From: Aequorivita sp.
Lineage (GTDB): Bacteria; Bacteroidota; Bacteroidia; Flavobacteriales; Flavobacteriaceae
DNA: 10,737 nucleotides
Assembly: GCA_020435865.1 (NCBI GenBank)
Contig: JAGQYZ010000151.1
Span: forward strand, 1 to 10,737
Direction of reading: 5' to 3'
The first letter of the stretch is position 1. Every line of letters begins with the position of its first letter. The notes below the pieces were generated by a model. The model searched no databases, was not told where the DNA came from, and was given only the letters and a program-made list of their open reading frames with translations. The translations under genes were made by a program, and so were the position numbers. Below are positions 1-5,742 of this stretch, piece after piece.

Positions 1-263
1 CTTTCATTTTCTTTTTTCTTTTAAGGTGTTATAGGGTGTTTTTAGCTAGGACTAAAACATCTGTGAGCATGACTTGAAAGCAAAAGAATTCCCATAATCT
101 GGCTATTACATTGAGCTGAATATTCTTTGCTTGATCAAACTTTAAGGAGCCGAATAGGAAGTGAAAGTTAGAGTAGAGAAAGGCTACCATAATTTCCAAG
201 TTTGTTTGATTGAAAAATTTTTCAATTCTATTTAGTTTAGTATTTTTACTAAAATGCTGAGTT
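1..263. other. 5' intergenic region upstream of the HTCS gene
   Basis: No coding sequence of convincing length is visible in this stretch on either strand. At its left edge the minus strand reads ATGAAAG off the window (start at 7), preceded by an A-rich run typical of flavobacterial starts. A divergent gene may therefore begin there, but seven bases cannot prove it. The right half is strongly AT-rich and looks like the promoter of the regulator gene: TTTG boxes at 201-208, a palindrome at 209-226, and TAGTTTAG at 233-240, which is close to the Bacteroidota -7 consensus TAnnTTTG. The spacing is compatible but not diagnostic. Confidence 0.5.
209..226. promoter_or_regulatory. 18-bp perfect palindrome in the putative HTCS promoter
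   Basis: The sequence ATTGAAAAATTTTTCAAT is a perfect inverted repeat with no spacer. It lies between TTTG boxes (201-208, possible -33) and a TAnnTTTG-like element (233-240, possible -7), 38 bp before the inferred start at 264. That is a classic operator position. Because it consists largely of an A-tract meeting a T-tract, it could also be only a bend or chance AT-rich symmetry. The protein that would bind it is unknown. Confidence 0.35.
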
Positions 264-3200
264 ATTAAAAGTTATCTCTACATATTATTTTTTTCTTTTT
301 TTCTATTGGGCAGATTTTCCTTTTCTCAAACACGGGAAGTAAAACCATCTATTTCAAATTTAAAGCAAGTCACTTTTAGATATTTGGATAACGACGATGG
401 CTTGTCTCAAAATAGTGTAATCAGTATTGCTCAAGATAGTACTGGATATCTTTGGATTGCTACCAGAAGTGGTTTGGATAGATATGATGGTAACAGCTTC
501 AAACATTACAATAAGCAATTTGAAGCCACTCCAAAAGGAAGAGGGAAAATTTTAGGAAGGGTGTTCGTAGATAGGCAAGATGAATTGTGGATTGTCCCAT
601 CAGGTAATACATTGGAAAAATATGATAAGGAAAAAGATGCGTTTTTTAAAGTAAAGAACTTTGATTCTATTGTAAATCTTTTTCAAGATAAGTACTCCAA
701 TCTATATTTTAGCCATTACAACGGAGATGTTATATCTATAAATGCGAAGACCAAGGATACTTCAGTTGTTTTTAAGACTAAGGGAGGTGATTTGTTCGTG
801 CATGATTTCATGGAGGTAAGGGATAGTATTTACATGACTACTTTTGAAACCATTTATAGCTTTGATATTAAAACCCATCATTACAAAAAACTTTATAATG
901 ATTTGTCTGCCAGAAATCATGTGCTTACCAAGTCTAATGATGGGAATATATGGCTTGGAACTTTAGGTGATGGACTGTACTATAAAACTCCGAAGAGTAA
1001 TAAGTTTTATCCTGCCAGTGATATAAATGCGAAACTACCTAACAAGCTTTATATTCTTTCCCTTTTTGTAGATAAATACGAGAGGCTTTGGATATGTACT
1101 TTAAGAGATGGGATTTTCTTTCTAGATCTTAAAAATAATACCCTTGAGAAATTAAAATTTCAGAAAGGAAATCTTTATGCTCTTGGTGATAACGAAATTA
1201 TCTGTCTCTATGAAGATTCCAATGGTGTTATTTGGTTGGGTACCAATATTTCAGGATTGGCTTACTATGACGAGTATCTTTCCAAATTCAACGTATTAAC
1301 ATCTAATCAAGTACCCAATAATGTTAATGTTGAAGTGGTGTTTTCTATAGCTACCGACTATCAAGGGAATATATTTTTTGGAACTAATTATGGTTTGACT
1401 ATTTACAATGCTAAGAATCAGGAATTTAAAACACTTACAACTGAAAACTCCCCTTTACTTACCAACGCCGTTGATGCTCTGTATTATGATAATAAAGAAT
1501 TGTGGATAGGAACTGGAAATGTGCTCGGGAAAAAAGGTGGGCTCGTTATTTTAAAGGAGAATGGAGAGTATGAGATTTTTGACCAAAATTCAGAGAAGAA
1601 ACTGGATATAAATTATATCAATAAGATTTTTAAAGACTCTAAAAACCAAATGTGGCTAGCCACAGATTACGGGCTTGTTAAGTTTGATAAAAAGACGGGA
1701 GTCGTAGGAAAGTATAATTATAAAAAAGACGATATTAAAACCCAACCGCCAGGCTATGTTTCTTGCATTGTAGAAGATGACAAACAAATACTATGGGTCT
1801 CTACTTACGATAGCGGTATTTATACCGTCGACATTAATTCTGGCGAATATATACCGAAAACCAAACAGTTTCATAAGGTAAAATCTATTGTATTTGATCC
1901 CAGAAACAAAGATTATTTATGGATAGGAACCAATGGAAGTGGGCTTATCCTGTATAATATTAAATCGAAAATGACTGAAAGTTTTTCAATCCCTGAAGGT
2001 TTGCCGGACAACTGTGTTTATGGTGTTCTTTTTGATGAAGCTAATAGTATGTGGCTAAGTACCAACAGAGGATTGGTGAAATTCGCTTACAACGGAAAAG
2101 ACGATTTCGAAATTGAAAATTTTAGTTTAAACGATGGGCTTCAGTCTTTAGAGTTTAATACCAATGCCTATTATAAAGATAACAACGGGGTAATGTATTT
2201 TGGTGGTTTGGCTGGCGCAAATTGGTTTAAACCAGAATATATAACCAAAAATCCTAATCTTCCAAAAACAGTTTTATCAGAAATTGTGGTGCTGGATAAA
2301 CAAATAGATACGTCAAAAGCTTCTACTTTTAAAAATGATCAAAATACTATAGCTTTTAGTTTTCAAAGTCTTAATTTTTCAAAACCAGGAGGAAATAGTT
2401 TTAAATACCGATTGGTAAATTATGATGATAAATGGGTAGAATCCGGGAATCACAATGTGGCACGTTATGTAAACTTACCACCCAATACCTACACTTTTGA
2501 AGTAATTTCCAGTAACTACGATGGTTTGTGGAACCCAAATCCGGCAAGTTATACGTTTACCATACTAAAACCGTGGTACTTGAGCAATTTGGCCAAAATT
2601 GTTTATGCGATTCTCACTTTGTTCACCATTTATGGTATTTATCTGTATCTAAAATGGCGTTGGCAAATGCGCATGAAGCTGGAACTGGAATCCCGTGAAA
2701 CAGCCAGATTGAAGAAATTAGACGAGTTTAAAACCAAACTCTACAACAATATTTCCCACGAATTCCGAACACCGTTAACACTCATTTCAGGACCGGTGGA
2801 CAACCAACTATCCAAACCCAATCTTTCCACTACAGATAAAAATGAGTTGAATCTCATTAAAAGAAATTCCAAAAGATTGCTCAATTTGGTTAACCAATTA
2901 CTCGACCTTTCCAAGTTAGAAACCGGTAACCTTAAGCTTATGGTTTCTCAAGGAAACCTTTCGGTTTTACTGAAACAATTGGCTACGGCTTTTGAATTTA
3001 AAGCTAAAGAGAAAGCTATTGATTTTGCTTATAACATACCTGAAATTGAAACGGCTTGGTTTGATAAAGATGCCATAGAAAAAATAGCATCCAATTTGTT
3101 GAACAATGCCGTGAAGTATGCTCCCGAAAAAGGCTATGTGAAATTTGAAGCCACTGTAAATGAAGGCTATATCACGCTTTCGGTAATTAATAATGGCAAC

Positions 3201-4247
3201 ACCTTGAAAGATGAAGATTTACCAAAACTATTTCAGCGGTATTACCAAAACAACACCCATAGCGAAGGTGTAGGCATTGGGCTTTCGTTGGTTAAGGAAC
3301 TTGCGGTGCTGTCTCATGGTAACGTGGTAGCCCATACCATGAATGAGAACGATATCCAGTTTGTGGTTACATTGCCTATAGAACGCGATTATTTTAATAC
3401 GTCGGAAGTAGGTGAAACCAGTTTCAATTTAAATGGTGAAGATGAAACAGATATAGACGAAATTTCCCTAACCGAAAGCAAAGAAACTAAACCGCTATTG
3501 CTTATTGTTGAAGATGATAATGATATTCGGGCATTTGTAAAATCCATTTTAAAAACCGATTATAAAATAGTGGAAGCCGTAAACGGGCAAGATGGCATTG
3601 AAAAAGCCTTAAAGCACATTCCGGATATTATTGTTAGTGATGTCATGATGCCCAAGGTAAGTGGTATTCAGTTATGTAATACTTTAAAAGAAGACTTTAA
3701 AACCAGTCACATTCCTATTGTGTTGCTTACGGCAAAATCTGGAGACCATAACGAAATAGAAGGTTTGCGAACCGGTGCCGATGCCTATATGACGAAGCCT
3801 TTCAACAGCGAAAAACTTAAAATTAGAATTGAAAAGCTAATTACCACACGAAAAAAACTTCAGGAATTTTACAGTAAAAACAACGCTTTGGATTTTCATA
3901 ACATCAAAGCGCTCAAAACCGAAGAGCAGTTTTTCAAGAAACTTCAAGAAGCTGTTAAAGAAAGTATCATACAATCTGATTTTACGGCTGAAACCTTAAG
4001 CCAGTTGATGCACATGAGCCGTATGCAATTACACCGCAAACTAAAAGCGCTTATCGGTCTAACCACTTCAGAATTCATTAGAAACGAACGGCTAAAGCTT
4101 GCCGTAGGGTTACTGGAAAAAACAGATTATACTGTTTCAGAAATTGCTTATCAAACCGGTTTCAATTCGCCTTCATACTTCATTAAATGTTTTAAAGAAG
4201 TCTACCAAAGTACACCTTCTCAATACCTCGAAAACGCAGGTAAATAA
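264..4247 (+). CDS. Hybrid two-component system (HTCS) sensor kinase/response regulator, one-component fusion with AraC-type HTH
   Basis: This is a one-polypeptide signalling system that senses a periplasmic ligand and regulates transcription. Residues are numbered from the TTG at 306 (1313 aa). About 12-14 Reg_prop blades (LWIATRSGLDRYDG, IWLGTLGDGLYY, LWIGTNGSGLILYN) fill 28-660 as two beta-propellers. A Y_Y_Y domain follows at ~698-762 and a membrane helix at ~761-786. The HisKA domain has H818 in NISHEFRTPL. The HATPase has an N-box near N930 and GVGIGL from G988. The receiver has E1069-D1071, phospho-acceptor D1112, T1142 and K1164. An AraC HTH ends the protein (~1214-1309). The start is set at ATT 264 because the frame from there encodes a good signal peptide (K, then YLYILFFSFFLLGRFSFSQ). 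The first conventional start, TTG 306, would cut it in half, and a stop at 258 closes the frame upstream. The family usually controls glycan-use loci, but the neighbours here are surface-fibre genes. Family call very sure; start uncertain. Confidence 0.95.
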   Translation: MKSYLYILFFSFFLLGRFSFSQTREVKPSISNLKQVTFRYLDNDDGLSQNSVISIAQDSTGYLWIATRSGLDRYDGNSFKHYNKQFEATPKGRGKILGRVFVDRQDELWIVPSGNTLEKYDKEKDAFFKVKNFDSIVNLFQDKYSNLYFSHYNGDVISINAKTKDTSVVFKTKGGDLFVHDFMEVRDSIYMTTFETIYSFDIKTHHYKKLYNDLSARNHVLTKSNDGNIWLGTLGDGLYYKTPKSNKFYPASDINAKLPNKLYILSLFVDKYERLWICTLRDGIFFLDLKNNTLEKLKFQKGNLYALGDNEIICLYEDSNGVIWLGTNISGLAYYDEYLSKFNVLTSNQVPNNVNVEVVFSIATDYQGNIFFGTNYGLTIYNAKNQEFKTLTTENSPLLTNAVDALYYDNKELWIGTGNVLGKKGGLVILKENGEYEIFDQNSEKKLDINYINKIFKDSKNQMWLATDYGLVKFDKKTGVVGKYNYKKDDIKTQPPGYVSCIVEDDKQILWVSTYDSGIYTVDINSGEYIPKTKQFHKVKSIVFDPRNKDYLWIGTNGSGLILYNIKSKMTESFSIPEGLPDNCVYGVLFDEANSMWLSTNRGLVKFAYNGKDDFEIENFSLNDGLQSLEFNTNAYYKDNNGVMYFGGLAGANWFKPEYITKNPNLPKTVLSEIVVLDKQIDTSKASTFKNDQNTIAFSFQSLNFSKPGGNSFKYRLVNYDDKWVESGNHNVARYVNLPPNTYTFEVISSNYDGLWNPNPASYTFTILKPWYLSNLAKIVYAILTLFTIYGIYLYLKWRWQMRMKLELESRETARLKKLDEFKTKLYNNISHEFRTPLTLISGPVDNQLSKPNLSTTDKNELNLIKRNSKRLLNLVNQLLDLSKLETGNLKLMVSQGNLSVLLKQLATAFEFKAKEKAIDFAYNIPEIETAWFDKDAIEKIASNLLNNAVKYAPEKGYVKFEATVNEGYITLSVINNGNTLKDEDLPKLFQRYYQNNTHSEGVGIGLSLVKELAVLSHGNVVAHTMNENDIQFVVTLPIERDYFNTSEVGETSFNLNGEDETDIDEISLTESKETKPLLLIVEDDNDIRAFVKSILKTDYKIVEAVNGQDGIEKALKHIPDIIVSDVMMPKVSGIQLCNTLKEDFKTSHIPIVLLTAKSGDHNEIEGLRTGADAYMTKPFNSEKLKIRIEKLITTRKKLQEFYSKNNALDFHNIKALKTEEQFFKKLQEAVKESIIQSDFTAETLSQLMHMSRMQLHRKLKALIGLTTSEFIRNERLKLAVGLLEKTDYTVSEIAYQTGFNSPSYFIKCFKEVYQSTPSQYLENAGK

Positions 4248-4261
4248 AGACTTTTCGTAGG

Positions 4262-4302
4262 TTGTTACATAAGTGTGATACTTTGTTACATAAGTGTGAT
4301 AC
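4262..4302. promoter_or_regulatory. Tandem 20-bp direct repeats, probable operator for the HTCS AraC domain
   Basis: TTGTTACATAAGTGTGATAC occurs twice without mismatch, at 4262-4281 and 4283-4302, a period of 21 bp or two helical turns. Tandem direct half-sites about 21 bp apart are the binding pattern known for AraC-family activators such as AraC at araI1/araI2. The pair lies just after the HTCS stop codon and ~180 bp before the lipoprotein ATG. It ends 18 bp before TAGTTTTA (4321-4328), a near match to the Bacteroidota -7 element TAnnTTTG, so a bound activator would sit next to the -33 region. No strong -33 box is visible, as expected for an activator-dependent promoter. That the HTCS binds here is inference. 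Confidence 0.65.
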
Positions 4303-4324
4303 ACTCTTTTCCTTCTCTTATAGT

Positions 4325-4343
4325 TTTACATCCGTAATGTAAA
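4325..4343. promoter_or_regulatory. 7-bp inverted repeat sharing the TTACAT core of the tandem repeats
   Basis: TTTACAT-CCGTA-ATGTAAA is a perfect 7-bp inverted repeat with a 5-nt centre. Its left arm contains TTACAT, the same hexamer found at 4265-4270 and 4286-4291 inside the two direct repeats. TTACAT starts are therefore at 4265, 4286 and 4326 (steps of 21 and 40 bp), plus one inverted copy. It overlaps the putative -7 element and the first ATG of the small ORF, so it could act as an extra regulator site or as a small hairpin at the 5' end of the mRNA. Confidence 0.4.
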
Positions 4344-4486
4344 TGCTAATGTTCAAAAAGGACAACCTCAACAACAAAGAAGAAAATATTTATATCCATA
4401 TAGACCACCTAAAAAGTGGCAACTATATCATCAATATCATGCAAAACAAAAAAGCTATAAAATCCATAAAAATCTCAAAATCATGA
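4343..4486 (+). CDS. Small ORF (47 codons) resembling the end of a T9SS type A sorting domain
   Basis: The frame opens after an in-frame TAA (4340) with ATG at 4343 and a second ATG at 4349. It ends in TGA 4484-4486, overlapping the lipoprotein start as ATGA, an arrangement typical of translational coupling. The predicted peptide has a lysine/asparagine-rich first third and then IYIHIDHLKSGNYIINI, followed by NKKAIKSIKISK. This follows the pattern of the last beta-strands of type A T9SS C-terminal domains (I.I..L.SG.Y.I.I...K..K.I.K) and parallels the end of the 591-residue protein in this window (SHIESLSQGIYILKI ... VVKLVKS). There is no signal peptide, so export is not expected. It may be a genuine small protein, a coupled leader peptide, or the stump of a deleted T9SS cargo gene. 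Real translation is unproven. Confidence 0.45.
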   Translation: MLMFKKDNLNNKEENIYIHIDHLKSGNYIINIMQNKKAIKSIKISKS

Positions 4487-5709
4487 AAACAAAATCAAAG
4501 CTTAGTTATGTATTAATCCTATTAATCTCTCTGTCTTGTTCTAATAACGATACAGATGAACCCATAAGCGAACCAGTAAGTCTTGCCAATATTCAAGGCA
4601 ATTGGTTTAGAGTAGGAGGTAACAATCCTGCCAATAACGGTATGATGGTGAATGTGAATGGAGACACAGGAGAAATTATTTTGCCTCAGGAATCGGGATT
4701 TTTACAAGGAGACATCAAATGGAAAGATATCGTAGGAGAAGACGTGAATAATTTTAACCATATGGAATTAGCTAGTGACTATAATTACTATGATGGAGAA
4801 ATGACACTAGGTAGTGATGATACGTTGCGAATTTCCGTGAACTCCGTTGGGGCAGGAAACATACAAAAATGGGTGAGAGTATTAGCAGAGATTGACGATT
4901 GTTCACAGTATATACCCTCAAGTCCTTCGGGTTCTCAACCTGATACTTGGGATGAAGTAAATGAAACAGATATGCACACGGGACTTCTTCCAGGAGTAGG
5001 TGATGTAGGAGGTGGTATATATACTGTTACATTAAGTAATGATAGCGGAATCGTACCAGGGCTAAAAGTAGCATCGGTTAATGATACAGCTGGAGCGATA
5101 TCCAGTGGTACAGCAGTTGGAACCAGTAATGAAACCGAAAGAAAAGTAAGTTTTTTGGCTTATCCAGGCGTTGCCTATAATATAGAGGCTCATTATTCTT
5201 CTTACATAGTCTCTCCAAACCCAGTGGTTAATTATGATATAAATTGGAGTTTTTCAGGGAAAATGGATTGTTATGAACCCAATGATATCATATCAGAATC
5301 GAAGCGAATCCCAAAAAACCAAATCATTGAAGCCTATGCACTTACGGGCTACATCAATAATAGTGTTATTGCTAATGAAGCACAAAATAACGACTACTAT
5401 AAAGTACAGTTGGAGACTGCAAAAAAGCTAAAAGTAGAATTACTTCAAGTGCCTTCTTCAGTAAATCTAAGTGTCAAAATTCTTAGAATGGACGAATCCC
5501 AAGTAGGAACCTCTTACGAAGAAATTTCAGGAGTAGTTTCAGAAGACGGGGCTATTTACAATACAACTACAGACAGTGTTCTACCAGCAGGAAATTATAT
5601 AGTGAGAATCTACATTGGAGGTACTAGAACAACGGTAATTAATGATGAAGAAGCTACTCCAGAACATTGGAATATGCCGTATAAATTTAAAGTGACTGCC
5701 GTAAATTAA
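4483..5709 (+). CDS. Surface-type lipoprotein with lipocalin-like and PPC-like domains
   Basis: The 408-residue protein starts with a lipoprotein signal (MKTKSKLSYVLILLISLSC, lipid Cys19). The acidic SNNDTDEP follows, resembling the export signal that sends Bacteroidota lipoproteins to the outer face of the outer membrane. Residues ~34-130 form a compact beta-rich module beginning IQGNWFRVGG and ending QKWVRV, lipocalin-like in layout. A linker and a middle beta region (~140-258) follow. The last part, from C263-Y-E-P-N to the end, looks like a bacterial pre-peptidase C-terminal (PPC) beta-sandwich (EPND...NNDYYKV...LPAGNYIVRIYIGG). No catalytic motif is visible. It is the first full gene of the operon behind the tandem repeats, 33 bp before the fibre gene. 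A binding or structural role at the surface is likely; the ligand is unknown. The lipoprotein call is firm; the domain names rest on pattern only. Confidence 0.85.
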   Translation: MKTKSKLSYVLILLISLSCSNNDTDEPISEPVSLANIQGNWFRVGGNNPANNGMMVNVNGDTGEIILPQESGFLQGDIKWKDIVGEDVNNFNHMELASDYNYYDGEMTLGSDDTLRISVNSVGAGNIQKWVRVLAEIDDCSQYIPSSPSGSQPDTWDEVNETDMHTGLLPGVGDVGGGIYTVTLSNDSGIVPGLKVASVNDTAGAISSGTAVGTSNETERKVSFLAYPGVAYNIEAHYSSYIVSPNPVVNYDINWSFSGKMDCYEPNDIISESKRIPKNQIIEAYALTGYINNSVIANEAQNNDYYKVQLETAKKLKVELLQVPSSVNLSVKILRMDESQVGTSYEEISGVVSEDGAIYNTTTDSVLPAGNYIVRIYIGGTRTTVINDEEATPEHWNMPYKFKVTAVN

Positions 5710-5742
5710 TTCGTCAATCTATTATTAATAAAGTAAACTATT

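Noticed and set aside
1..7. Start of a divergent minus-strand gene (ATGAAAG reading left)
   Set aside because: The A-rich upstream run fits a flavobacterial start, but only seven bases are visible, too few to list as a gene.
25..40. GGTGTT direct repeat at 25-30 and 35-40
   Set aside because: Six bases repeated at a 10-bp step in low-complexity DNA is easily chance and has no clear link to a promoter.
4248..4261. Terminator after the HTCS gene
   Set aside because: No GC-rich stem followed by a T-run is present between the stop codon and the tandem repeats.
4374..4440. Short CCAC...GTGG stem in the operon leader as a riboswitch or attenuator
   Set aside because: A four-base stem in AT-rich sequence, overlapping the small ORF, is too weak and matches no riboswitch core.
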